A stretch of DNA of 64,000 nucleotides from Cellvibrio sp. KY-YJ-3 (lineage in GTDB: Bacteria; Pseudomonadota; Gammaproteobacteria; Pseudomonadales; Cellvibrionaceae). The position numbers were made by a program, and so were the translations under genes. The stretch spans positions 2,804,001-2,868,000 of the forward strand of contig NZ_CP031727.1 of NCBI RefSeq assembly GCF_008806955.1. Direction: 5' to 3'. Of the stretch, positions 1 through 8,530 are shown one piece after another; within the stretch, counting starts at the first letter, position 1, and every line of letters begins with the position of its first letter. Under the pieces are notes generated by a model, which was not told where the DNA came from, did not search any database, and worked only from the letters and a program-made list of their open reading frames with translations.

Positions 1-3000
1 CACCACCACCAATTTCACTTTTCTCACCGGCGCCTCGCACCCCGCTGAGTTTGTGCAGCGCGCTGATGAATTAGGTTATGACGCGCTGGCGATTACCGAT
101 GAGTGTTCACTGGCTGGTGTCGTAAAAGCATTTGTTGCGGCGGAGGAGCTGGGGGTTAAATTAATCATTGGCAGCCGTTTTCGTTTATCCAACGGCATGG
201 ATCTAATTGCTATTGCGCCTTCGCGAATTGCCTACGCCGAACTTTCCGGTTTTATCACTCTGGCGCGGCGGCGTGCCGACAAAGGAACTTATGAAGCGCA
301 CTTTGACGATTTACGTTTTCGTTTGCGTCATTGCCTGATTATTTGGGTCGCAAAACTCAGCGACACCATTGTGGATGCAGTGGCAACTGAATTAACGAAT
401 GCGTTTAAAGACCGCTTATGGATTGGCATTAATCATCGGCTACAGGGGGGAGAGCAGCAGGATTTTGCGCGCTGGCAGTTGCTTGGTCGTGAAAAAAATA
501 TTCCACTGGTCGCCTGCGGTGAAGCCTTAATGCACAGTGCCGAGCGAAAACCCCTGCAGGATATTGTGACCGCTATTCGTCACAAAACACCCATTCAGGA
601 AATGGGCACCAAGCTGGAATTAAATGGTGAGGCTTACCTTAAATCCCTGCATCAGTTAGCGCGCCTCTATCCGCCGGAATTGCTTGCTGAAACCGCGGTG
701 ATTGCCGACCTGTGCCACTTTTCCATGAGTGAATTGCGCTACCAATATCCGCGTGAGTTGGTGCCCGGTAATCTAACGCCTATTGCACACCTGCGTTGTT
801 TGGTTGATGCCGGTAAACAGCAGCGTTGGCCACAGGGTGTGCCTGCTGAGGTTGAAAGTTTGTTGGAAAAAGAACTCGCGTTAATTGAAGAGCTGGAATA
901 TGAATATTATTTTTTGACGGTGCACGACATTGTGCGCTTTGCGCGCGAGCAGGGAATTTTGTGCCAGGGGCGCGGTTCTGCTGCCAACTCGGTGGTGTGT
1001 TATTGCCTGTTTATCACTGAAATTGCACCGGGTTTAATTGGTGTTCTGTTTGAGCGGTTTATTTCCCGTGAGCGCGACGAGCCGCCGGACATTGATGTTG
1101 ATTTTGAACACCAGCGCCGCGAAGAAGTGATTCAATATATTTATCAAAAATATGGGCGTGAGCGTGCGGCTATCGCGGCGGTGGTTATTACTTATCGGGG
1201 CAAAAGTGCGGTGCGCGATGTGGGTAAAGCCCTGGGCATGGATGAATCACTGCTCGATCATCTATCAAAAAATATGGCCTGGTGGGAGCGCGGGGCAGAT
1301 CTGCCAACAACGCTTAGCGGGATCGGCGTAAAAATGGACAGCGAGCTGCTCACACATTTTTTTAACCTGTTGCAATTAATACAGGGTTTTCCCCGTCACC
1401 TGAGCCAACACACCGGCGGCTTTGTTATTTCTGAAACCCGAATCAGTGACCTTGTGCCTTTGGAAAATGCGAGCATGGCCGAGCGCACTATTATTCAATG
1501 GGATAAAGAAGACCTTGAATCCATGCGTTTATTAAAAGTGGATGTACTGGCATTGGGCATGTTGTCGGCACTGCGGCGCGCGCTCGAATTAATCCACAGC
1601 TATGACTCGCGCATTCGTTCACTGCAAGACATTCCCCGGGAAGACAAAGACACCTATGCCATGTTGTGTCGCGGTGACAGTGTGGGGGTATTCCAAATTG
1701 AATCGCGCGCGCAAATGGCCATGCTGCCGCGCCTGCAACCGCGATGTTTTTACGATCTGGTGATTGAAATTGCCATTGTCCGGCCGGGGCCAATTCAAGG
1801 CGATATGGTGCACCCTTATCTTCGTCGTCGCGCCGGGTTGGAGCCAATCAGTTTTCCCAGCGACGCCATTAAAGACGTGTTGCTGCCCACGCTGGGTGTG
1901 CCTATTTTTCAAGAACAGGTGATGAAACTCAGTATGGTTGCCGCCGGGTTTACCGGTGGTGAAGCAGATCAATTGCGCCGCGCGATTACCAACTGGGGAA
2001 AACATTCAAAACTGTTGTTATTTGAAGATAAATTCAAAAATGGACTGCTCGCCAACGGCTACACCCAGGAGTTTGCCAATAATTTATTTGAACAGGTAAA
2101 AGGCTTTGGCGGCTATGGTTTTCCCGAGAGCCACTCCGCCAGTTTTGCGATTCTGTGTTATGTGTCCAGCTGGATTAAACGGCATCATCCCGCTGCGTTT
2201 TATTGCGCGTTGCTCAATAGTCAGCCCATGGGTTTCTACAGTCCATCACAATTAATTCAAGACGCGCGCCGCCACGGTGTACAGGTTCTGCCGGTGGATA
2301 TCAATCACAGCGATTATGAAAACACTCTCGTGCTGAGTGAAACCGGCGTGCGCGGAATTCGCTTGGGGTTTCTATTTGTGAATAAACTCAATACTCGCGA
2401 TGCACAGCAAATTCCTATCGCGCGCGGGAATTCACCGTTTACATCGCTAAAAGATCTTGCTCGGCGCACCTCGCTCAGCGATGCCGCCTTGGAAAGCCTG
2501 GCCTCCGCTGATGTATTGCGCACGCTAGCCGGTGATCGTTTTCAAGCGCGCTGGCAAGCGTCGGCGTTAATGCCGCACTCGCCACTACTGGACGAGAGTG
2601 ATCCAGCGGGTGATGAGTTGCTGATGCCGGGCCCCAGCCTTGAACAAAATGTGCTGGATGACTATGCCTCGGTCGGGCTGACCTTACGCACGCACCCCAT
2701 GGCGATTTTGCGACAGGAATTTCCGTTTAATAAATGCAAACGGTTTGCGGATTTGGTGAGTTTACGCCACAAGGGTTTTGTGCGGATTGCGGGAATAGTG
2801 ACCGGGCGGCAGCGGCCGGGCACGGCGAGTGGGGTTCTGTTTATGTCCCTGGAGGACGAAACCGGCACCAGTAATGTAGTGATCTGGAATTCAACCCAGC
2901 AGCGATTTCGCAACGAAATACTCACCGGTAAATTGCTCATTGTAAAAGGCACGGTTGAAATTCTCACCGAGGGCGTGAATGTTCCTATAGTTCATGTGAT

Positions 3001-3070
3001 CGCCGGGCACATTCAAAACGTAACTGATCGCCTACACAACCTCGCGTCAAGCTCGCGCGATTTTCATTAA
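1..3070 (+). CDS. dnaE2: Error-prone DNA polymerase DnaE2/ImuC, 5' end cut by the window
   Basis: This is a C-family DNA polymerase used for SOS-induced translesion synthesis. The reading frame is open from base 2, and the residues before the first GTG (base 53) already match the DnaE2 amino-terminal PHP region (NFTFLTGASHP, then ALAITDECSLAGVV). The true start is therefore upstream of the window and only a few residues are missing. The polymerase acid motif PDIDVDF is encoded near 1085-1105, the finger region follows, and an OB-fold-like segment (RIAGIVTGRQRPGTASG) lies near the C-terminus. Length is about 1,020 residues, normal for DnaE2. In this family imuA and imuB usually lie just upstream, but that DNA is not visible. 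The next gene, 13 bases downstream on the same strand, is another SOS-type nuclease. Confidence 0.95.
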   Translation, partial: TTTNFTFLTGASHPAEFVQRADELGYDALAITDECSLAGVVKAFVAAEELGVKLIIGSRFRLSNGMDLIAIAPSRIAYAELSGFITLARRRADKGTYEAHFDDLRFRLRHCLIIWVAKLSDTIVDAVATELTNAFKDRLWIGINHRLQGGEQQDFARWQLLGREKNIPLVACGEALMHSAERKPLQDIVTAIRHKTPIQEMGTKLELNGEAYLKSLHQLARLYPPELLAETAVIADLCHFSMSELRYQYPRELVPGNLTPIAHLRCLVDAGKQQRWPQGVPAEVESLLEKELALIEELEYEYYFLTVHDIVRFAREQGILCQGRGSAANSVVCYCLFITEIAPGLIGVLFERFISRERDEPPDIDVDFEHQRREEVIQYIYQKYGRERAAIAAVVITYRGKSAVRDVGKALGMDESLLDHLSKNMAWWERGADLPTTLSGIGVKMDSELLTHFFNLLQLIQGFPRHLSQHTGGFVISETRISDLVPLENASMAERTIIQWDKEDLESMRLLKVDVLALGMLSALRRALELIHSYDSRIRSLQDIPREDKDTYAMLCRGDSVGVFQIESRAQMAMLPRLQPRCFYDLVIEIAIVRPGPIQGDMVHPYLRRRAGLEPISFPSDAIKDVLLPTLGVPIFQEQVMKLSMVAAGFTGGEADQLRRAITNWGKHSKLLLFEDKFKNGLLANGYTQEFANNLFEQVKGFGGYGFPESHSASFAILCYVSSWIKRHHPAAFYCALLNSQPMGFYSPSQLIQDARRHGVQVLPVDINHSDYENTLVLSETGVRGIRLGFLFVNKLNTRDAQQIPIARGNSPFTSLKDLARRTSLSDAALESLASADVLRTLAGDRFQARWQASALMPHSPLLDESDPAGDELLMPGPSLEQNVLDDYASVGLTLRTHPMAILRQEFPFNKCKRFADLVSLRHKGFVRIAGIVTGRQRPGTASGVLFMSLEDETGTSNVVIWNSTQQRFRNEILTGKLLIVKGTVEILTEGVNVPIVHVIAGHIQNVTDRLHNLASSSRDFH

Positions 3071-3083
3071 TTTGTAAAAATAT

Positions 3084-4499
3084 ATGCTGAAATATTTCCC
3101 CATACCCTGTGCGATAGTGGATATAGAAACCACCGGTGGCAATGTGACCTATGATCGCATTATTGAAATCGGCATAGTGGAGGTCACGGAGCAGGGCGTT
3201 ACGCACTGGTCTACATTAATTAACCCACGCACGACCATTCCCGAGGGTATTCAGCGGCTAACCGGAATCACTAACGAAATGGCCGCCGCCGCGCCGTACT
3301 TTGAGCAAGTCGCCAAAGAAATAATACTGCGCCTGCAAGGTAAGTTATTTGTCGCTCACAACGTGCGTTTTGATTATGGTTTTATTCGCAATGAATTTGC
3401 TCGCCTTGCGTATCCCTACAAATCCAAACTCTTATGTACAGTCAGGCTGTCCCGCTTTTTGTATGCGGATTGCGAAGGTCACAGCCTGGAAAAACTTATC
3501 ACTCGCCACAATATTCGTGTAAGCCACCGCCACCGCGCGCTGGATGACGCCATCGCGGCCTATAAATTTATGGAGATTGCAGAACAGGAAAAAGGTGAGG
3601 CGAATATCAAGGCCGCTATTCAACATCAGTACCGCAAAGAGACTATGCCCGCCGGGTTTGATGCAAGCATTATGGATGGCCTGCCTAACTCACCCGGCAT
3701 TTATTATTTTTGGGGTGAGAATCAAGAGCTGCTCTATATCGGTAAAAGCATCAGTATTCGCAAACGTGTGCTCTCGCATTTTACTGCCGACCATAAATCC
3801 GCCAAAGAGATGAAAATTTGCCAGCAAACGCGCAACGTCACGTTTGAAAAAACCGCAGGTGAATTATCTGCGCTGATTTTGGAGTCCAAAAAAGTAAAAG
3901 CACTGCAGCCACTGTACAACCGCAAACTTCGCAGGGTGAGTAGCTTTCACACCATTCAATTGGAGGAGGGTAGCGGCGGCATACTCACGCCACAAATAGT
4001 TCCTGTGTCCCACATGCCAACCAACGGCAAGAAAATCTACGGCCTTTTCCCTTCCAAAATAAAAGCCAAACAAACCCTTCAAACCCTCTGCGACGAACAT
4101 CATCTTTGCTATCAAGTCTGCGGTATAGAAAATATCAGCAATAGGGCTTGTACCAGTCATCAACTCAAAAAATGCCAAGGTTATTGCGCAGGCAAACAAC
4201 ACGCCTTGCAACACAACGTCAAATTACTGGAAGGCTTGGCACTTTTGGCATTAAAAACCTGGCCCTATAAAGGCACCGTCGCATTGGTAGAAAAAAACCA
4301 AAGCGACGGCATGGAGCAGCATCTACTAATAAACAATTGGTGCATTCTGGGTGTTGCAGAAACCGCCGCAGACTACGAAACGATACTTGCCGACAATCCC
4401 TCGCTGGAAATCGATAAAGATATTTACCGTTATCTGGTAACCGCCATCTTCAAGAAACGGCAATCGCTGGCATTGGTGCCCTTGCTCTCAGGAACATAA
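3084..4499 (+). CDS. Fusion of DnaQ-like 3'-5' exonuclease and Cho/UvrC-type GIY-YIG endonuclease
   Basis: 471 residues with two nuclease domains. Residues 1-170 are a DEDDh exonuclease like the Pol III epsilon subunit: Exo I VDIETTG (Asp13, Glu15), Exo II HNVRFDYGF and Exo III HRALDDA. From about residue 200 comes a GIY-YIG nuclease: GIY at 205-207, LYIGKS, an Arg in IRKRVLSHF, and the catalytic Glu in LILESKKVKALQPLYN. The rest, to 471, resembles the C-terminal region of Cho-type proteins. Cho makes the 3' incision in nucleotide excision repair and is SOS-induced in E. coli. Similar exonuclease-UvrC fusions are known in actinobacteria. The gene lies 13 bases after dnaE2, so co-transcription is likely. 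I infer a role in damage processing linked to translesion synthesis. No strong Shine-Dalgarno sequence is visible. Confidence 0.85.
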   Translation: MLKYFPIPCAIVDIETTGGNVTYDRIIEIGIVEVTEQGVTHWSTLINPRTTIPEGIQRLTGITNEMAAAAPYFEQVAKEIILRLQGKLFVAHNVRFDYGFIRNEFARLAYPYKSKLLCTVRLSRFLYADCEGHSLEKLITRHNIRVSHRHRALDDAIAAYKFMEIAEQEKGEANIKAAIQHQYRKETMPAGFDASIMDGLPNSPGIYYFWGENQELLYIGKSISIRKRVLSHFTADHKSAKEMKICQQTRNVTFEKTAGELSALILESKKVKALQPLYNRKLRRVSSFHTIQLEEGSGGILTPQIVPVSHMPTNGKKIYGLFPSKIKAKQTLQTLCDEHHLCYQVCGIENISNRACTSHQLKKCQGYCAGKQHALQHNVKLLEGLALLALKTWPYKGTVALVEKNQSDGMEQHLLINNWCILGVAETAADYETILADNPSLEIDKDIYRYLVTAIFKKRQSLALVPLLSGT

Positions 4500-4531
4500 G
4501 AGCGTTTGGATTGTGGGTTGCAGCGTGGTGA

Positions 4532-5149
4532 TTACTTCTTGTTCCACTCTGCCAAAAACGTCTTCCGTTCGCGATCTGCTTTTTTGCGGGCAATGCAGTC
4601 ATCCACATGGTCATTGATCAGCCCCATGGCCTGCATAAAGGCATACACAGTAGTGGGGCCGACAAATTTCCAGCCGCGTTTTTTTAAGGTTTTGGAAAGC
4701 TCTACCGATTCCGGTGAAGTGGACTGCGATTGTGGTTTTACCTGCGCATTCGCGGGCAACGCATAACGCCACACAAAACTTGCTAGCGATCCCTCGGTGG
4801 CAACTAACTCCTGCGCGCAGCGGGCGTTATTAATGACCGCCTCAATTTTCCCCCGGTGCCGCACTATGCCTTCATCTTGCAACAGGCGCTCTACATCGGC
4901 GGGGGTAAAGCGGGCGATTTTATTGAAATCAAAATTCACAAATGCTTTACGAAAATTCTCCCGCTTCGCAAGAATCGTCCGCCAACTCAAGCCGGACTGA
5001 AAACCTTCCAAACTGATTTTCTCAAACAACCTGAAATCATCGGCAACGGGAAAGCCCCATTCGCTATCGTGGTACGCGAGGAATTCAGGCGCCGCACTGC
5101 ACCAACGGCAACGCAATTTCCCATCCTCAAATAACATGGCATCGCTCAT
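4532..5149 (-). CDS. tag: DNA-3-methyladenine glycosylase I
   Basis: 205 residues. Tag removes 3-methyladenine from alkylated DNA in the cytoplasm, starting base-excision repair. The N-terminal CRWC, the YHDSEWG motif (residues about 26-32), FEKISLEGFQSGLSW and the C-terminal GPTTVYAFMQAMGLINDH segment are typical of the family, including the Cys and His that bind the structural zinc. Length is slightly above the usual 185-190, partly from a Gln/Ser-rich insert near residue 140. The gene converges with the preceding nuclease gene, with only 32 bases between the stop codons, and is the last conserved repair gene before the AT-rich accessory region. Confidence 0.93.
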   Translation of the reverse strand: MSDAMLFEDGKLRCRWCSAAPEFLAYHDSEWGFPVADDFRLFEKISLEGFQSGLSWRTILAKRENFRKAFVNFDFNKIARFTPADVERLLQDEGIVRHRGKIEAVINNARCAQELVATEGSLASFVWRYALPANAQVKPQSQSTSPESVELSKTLKKRGWKFVGPTTVYAFMQAMGLINDHVDDCIARKKADRERKTFLAEWNKK

Positions 5150-5165
5150 TACTTATCTCCTTTCA

Positions 5166-5235
5166 GTCATACCCGCGAACGCGAGTACCCATAAAATATT
5201 CTTCCCGTCATACCCGCGAACGCGGGTATCCATAA
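5166..5235. repeat. Two direct copies of a short palindromic extragenic repeat
   Basis: Copy 1 spans 5166-5194 and copy 2 spans 5207-5235. Each begins GTCATACCCGCGAACGCG and continues to a TA(C/T)CCATA end. The core ACCCGCG-AA-CGCGGGT is a hairpin, perfect in copy 2 and with one change in copy 1. The copies differ at only two or three positions and are spaced 41 bases apart. Elements of this kind (translating to peptides such as YPRTRVSI) are scattered in many proteobacterial intergenic regions. They sit at the left edge of the accessory region, right after the tag start. Confidence 0.8.
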
Positions 5236-5978
5236 TATTCGTAACTTGGATTTATTGTGAAGGGCTAGTAATTCCTGTGCTCGCGGGCGAAATAAGCAGC
5301 GCAGCACTTCGTTATAGATTTTGTATTGTCATATTCCCGACAGTCTTGTGTGGTGCTTTGGCTTTCTTGTTTGTATCGTCAATATGATGGCAGGCTCATG
5401 GTTTGCAGAGTACAAAAGCCAATAACCTGTTGATTATAAAAATAATTATTCCCCAAACAGTCGCCGTTTCAGGCTGCTTACATCTAATGCGGTTATAAAT
5501 GTAATGTGATGTTATTCACAAATCACTTTGCATCGCTTATGCTCCAGAAAAACCAATGGGGCGACTTGCCAGCAAGGCTCACCCACAGGAACTATTTCAT
5601 CGGATGATGTAGTTACTCTCTCCGCTGTTTTAATTTCCTCGCTTGTGTTTTTCTGCATTCAAATTTTTGCGGAATCAGTACTTTGTGATTTTTAACCGAA
5701 GTGGATCTATATCGCAAAGCAAATAGCAGAAGGTCGTGTTAGTGCCCAAAGCAGACATTCGCGCGATAAAAGTTGGCCTTATAAAGAGATTTGATTGCTA
5801 ATACACTGCGGCCATCAACCTTTACGAGAAGGAAATAACTTGATTTTTGACGAAGCGCAATTGACGCTTATTAGTTAAACGACACCTAAATTTCCAATAT
5901 GAAATGAGTTTAGGGTTGCGCTATCGATGGACTTAGGTGGATATCAAGTTGCAAGTAAAAACTGAGGAAAATGGAATT
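5236..5978. other. 743-base stretch without a convincing gene
   Basis: No reading frame here has a family match, a good ribosome binding site or sensible composition. The only motif noted is GCCCAAAGCAGACATT at 5745-5760. It matches, in inverted orientation and 14 of 16 bases, a motif beyond the right end of the operon (11413-11428). Composition becomes AT-rich from about 5400. A promoter for the operon starting at 5979 should lie here, but I could not single one out. Confidence 0.6.
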
Positions 5979-6983
5979 ATGAAAATAACAATTCTTCCGG
6001 CTCGATACGGTGACAGCATACTTTTTGAACTAGAAAATAATGATAAGAAGTTTTTAGTTGATTGCGGATTCAAACAGACATACAGCAGAGAGTTAAAAAA
6101 ACTGACCTCCGAAGTGGATTTTATAATTTTAACTCATGTTGACGAGGATCACATTAATGGAGTTTTTCCATTGCTTGAAGATTATCCTAAAAAATTTAGT
6201 TTGGAAAAGGTCTATATAAACACTCCTGAATCTTACGCAGCTCCTGCTACGAATAGCGGAGAAATCTCAATTCGCCAAGCAATTACAATTGAACAACTAT
6301 TATTAGATAAATCTATCCCCTACCACAGTCTTCTTCAAGGTGATCGGGTAATTATCCAGGATGATATTTGGTTGGAAATAATATCTCCTACAAGCGAAGA
6401 TGTGAATTATTTTAATTCAATGTACCGCACCGTTAAAGCTGATTGGATAGCGGAAACAGAAATTTCGATAAATGAAAAAATCGAAAACATGGAAACTTTG
6501 AGTCAGAAAAAAGATTCCTTCAAAACAAAGAAGGCTGATTTCGTGAATGCGGCTTCTATTGCCTTCATACTAAAATTTAAAAATAAAAAACTTCTTTTCC
6601 TAGGAGATGCTCATCCGGAAACGATAACGGAATACCTTAAAAAGGAAGGATACAGTACCCAAAATAAATATGTTTTTGATTACATAAAGCTTTCTCACCA
6701 TGGAAGTATAACTAGTATTTCCAATGAATTTATATCCCTTATAACATGCAACAAATTTATCTTTAGCACTAATGGTGGGAAATCTAAAAGCCGTCACCCT
6801 AGCCGAGAGTTAATAGCAAAATTGGCATTGAATATAGAGAGGGCAGAAGCAGAAACTTTAACTTTTCTATTTAATTATCCAGTGGAGGAAATTACTAATA
6901 GAAATGGAGTACTAGCAACCCAAGAGGAAATGGCGTTGTATCGTATAGAATTTGAAAACTGCCTAGAGATTCATTTGCAATGA
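5979..6983 (+). CDS. ComEC-type metallo-beta-lactamase-fold hydrolase, first gene of a putative ABC-3C-type system
   Basis: 334 residues. The start is ATG 5979, which has GAGGAA about nine bases upstream and gives the usual beginning MKITILPARYGDS; an in-frame GTG at 5937 lacks a binding site. Metal ligands are visible as HVDEDH (residues 53-58), then FLGDA, LSHHGS, an STN segment and a late HP motif. This is the ComEC/Rec2-like branch of the fold, whose members hydrolyse nucleic acids or phosphodiester substrates. No signal peptide or membrane segment is present, so it should be cytoplasmic. The stop overlaps the next start (ATGA), implying translational coupling with the protease. I infer an effector or regulatory hydrolase in a defence operon; the substrate is unknown. 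Composition is AT-rich compared with the housekeeping genes. Confidence 0.85.
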   Translation: MKITILPARYGDSILFELENNDKKFLVDCGFKQTYSRELKKLTSEVDFIILTHVDEDHINGVFPLLEDYPKKFSLEKVYINTPESYAAPATNSGEISIRQAITIEQLLLDKSIPYHSLLQGDRVIIQDDIWLEIISPTSEDVNYFNSMYRTVKADWIAETEISINEKIENMETLSQKKDSFKTKKADFVNAASIAFILKFKNKKLLFLGDAHPETITEYLKKEGYSTQNKYVFDYIKLSHHGSITSISNEFISLITCNKFIFSTNGGKSKSRHPSRELIAKLALNIERAEAETLTFLFNYPVEEITNRNGVLATQEEMALYRIEFENCLEIHLQ

Positions 6984-8095
6984 ACCATCCAGAAATTCTA
7001 CCGAAACTATGTGTTTGCATTTTTAACAAAAATGTATTCAGCGGAACGGGTGTACTGATACCTCATAACGATAAATATTACTTATTTACCGCAGCACACG
7101 TTCTATATGGACAATCTTGTTGTGATATTGAAACCACTGATTTAACGAAGTTTCAATTCATAATGGAAAGTAATGTTCACCTACACCTAATCCGGGTCGA
7201 AGGGGAACCACAATCTCAAAAGGAGATAGATGTAGCTGTTCTTGAAGTTGAGCCAAGCAGTCCTTTGAATGATCTACCAGTTGTAGCTCTTTGCGGTGAA
7301 ACTAACGCTCCTGGTCTTGAGTTTATATTTAGAGGAAGAAATAGGTCTACAAGCGGAGACTGCCGATCAATATGGCCATGCCACCTAGATACGCCATCAG
7401 ATACAAAATTTAAAATGAAAATCCCGAATGAGTTTTATACAAATGTAGATGGTGACTCTGGTGCTGAAGTTTTGCAAGGGTATTCGGGCAGTGGAATTTT
7501 CATAAACAATCACGACACCATCTATTTCGTGGGAATCGTAATTTCAGTTAGCTCTCACTCGTTTCCAGGAGTGAACTGCGTTCCCATTCAGATCATAAAA
7601 GAAAAGATTCTATATTCCGCAAATATTTCAGATTTTTATGGTTTTAACAAAATTCTCGGCGTAGCTGTTTCGCAGATTAGGAATGAGGTAACACAAGAAC
7701 TTATTAATCAAAGAAAGACTACCGTATACGGCGATGTTGAAAATCTTCAAAAGAAAATGAACATATTCTTAGCTGATTGGCAACCAAGCCATCTTGATGG
7801 ATTCATCAAAGATATAATGATCTGGGAAAAAATTGAACGAGAGAAAGTAGATAATAATAGTGACTACCGAGATAGGGTGAATGAAGCTAAAGCAGCGCTA
7901 GCTTCCGGTAATCAGACTTACATAGTGAAAGATGAGCATGAAGGCAATGTACGATTTCACAAGATCAAGGAAGAATTTAGAGCAGAAGTACAGCTGCATT
8001 TAAAAGGGACACCATTGGAACGAAACTCAACAGTAATCGCAAATGGAGAAATAGCAAGGCTTTTAGCGAACTGCAATCTGGATTTCAAGAAATGA
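6980..8095 (+). CDS. Trypsin-like serine protease with uncharacterised C-terminal domain, second gene of the putative ABC-3C-type system
   Basis: 371 residues. The N-terminal half is a chymotrypsin-fold protease: catalytic His40 in TAAHV, Asp84 in EIDVAVLE, and Ser169 in GYSGSG. There is no signal peptide, so it is probably an intracellular protease, as in other conflict-system trypsins. Residues about 235-371 are a separate, mostly helical and charged domain (SQIRNEVTQELINQR, then IWEKIEREKV, ending LLANCNLDFKK) that I do not recognise. In ABC-3C systems such C-terminal domains attach the effector to the small middle component, and that is my inference here. It overlaps the genes on both sides by four bases (ATGA at 6980-6983 and 8092-8095). 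The likely role is cutting host or phage protein after activation by the ATPase. Confidence 0.85.
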   Translation: MNHPEILPKLCVCIFNKNVFSGTGVLIPHNDKYYLFTAAHVLYGQSCCDIETTDLTKFQFIMESNVHLHLIRVEGEPQSQKEIDVAVLEVEPSSPLNDLPVVALCGETNAPGLEFIFRGRNRSTSGDCRSIWPCHLDTPSDTKFKMKIPNEFYTNVDGDSGAEVLQGYSGSGIFINNHDTIYFVGIVISVSSHSFPGVNCVPIQIIKEKILYSANISDFYGFNKILGVAVSQIRNEVTQELINQRKTTVYGDVENLQKKMNIFLADWQPSHLDGFIKDIMIWEKIEREKVDNNSDYRDRVNEAKAALASGNQTYIVKDEHEGNVRFHKIKEEFRAEVQLHLKGTPLERNSTVIANGEIARLLANCNLDFKK

Positions 8096-8526
8096 GTATA
8101 AATATTTCAATTGCTAATGACCTTTCAAAAGGCGCTCCAAGCAGCAGTATGTATCTGCATCTTTGTATCATATGTAGTGCTTTAAAATATTGCCGCGGAG
8201 CATCAAAAGGTATGACCTACTCCAAGCTGGCGTATATTTTCGACAAAACCATAGTCCTCGACGAAAATGCGATAACTTCATTCTCAACGCTAAAACCATG
8301 GTTCATAGGCGGCGACTTCAAAAAATCACTCGTAATTGCCGAGTCGCAATCCTTTGTTCTATTTGAAGAAGATCAAAAAGCAGGTATGAAAATATCAAAC
8401 ACTGATAAAGGAAACGAGTATGTCTCAAGTCTTGAAAATATGGATGTATTTCAAAACTACATCAGCTATCTAAAAAGAATGCAATTTACTGAAAAGAAAT
8501 TTGAAAAACCACTAATTAGGTGTTGA
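8092..8526 (+). CDS. Small predicted winged-helix protein, candidate ABC-3C middle component
   Basis: 144 residues with no catalytic motif. The segment CSALKYCRGASKGMTYSKLAYIFD (about residues 21-44, quoted in part) has the pattern of a helix, a Gly turn and a second helix ending in an acidic residue, as seen in the small winged-helix middle components encoded between effector and ATPase in ABC-3C systems. A beta-rich part follows (SLVIAESQSFVLFEED), then a C-terminal helix (YISYLKRMQF). It overlaps the protease gene by four bases and ends five bases before the ATPase gene. The assignment rests mainly on size, position and this motif. It could also be an unrelated adaptor or an immunity protein. 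Confidence 0.6.
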   Translation: MSINISIANDLSKGAPSSSMYLHLCIICSALKYCRGASKGMTYSKLAYIFDKTIVLDENAITSFSTLKPWFIGGDFKKSLVIAESQSFVLFEEDQKAGMKISNTDKGNEYVSSLENMDVFQNYISYLKRMQFTEKKFEKPLIRC

Positions 8527-8530
8527 CCAC

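Noticed and set aside
1491-2005. Two overlapping frames opposite dnaE2
   Set aside because: Both lie wholly within the polymerase gene on the other strand and have no binding site.
5136-5387. 83-codon open frame after tag
   Set aside because: It runs through the two palindromic repeats and starts inside the opposite-strand tag gene; the peptide (YPRTRVSI) is the usual translation of such repeats.
5874-5880. GTTAAAC, fits the GTTRRRY integron core
   Set aside because: No partner core site or inverted arms within 150 bases; one seven-base match is expected by chance.
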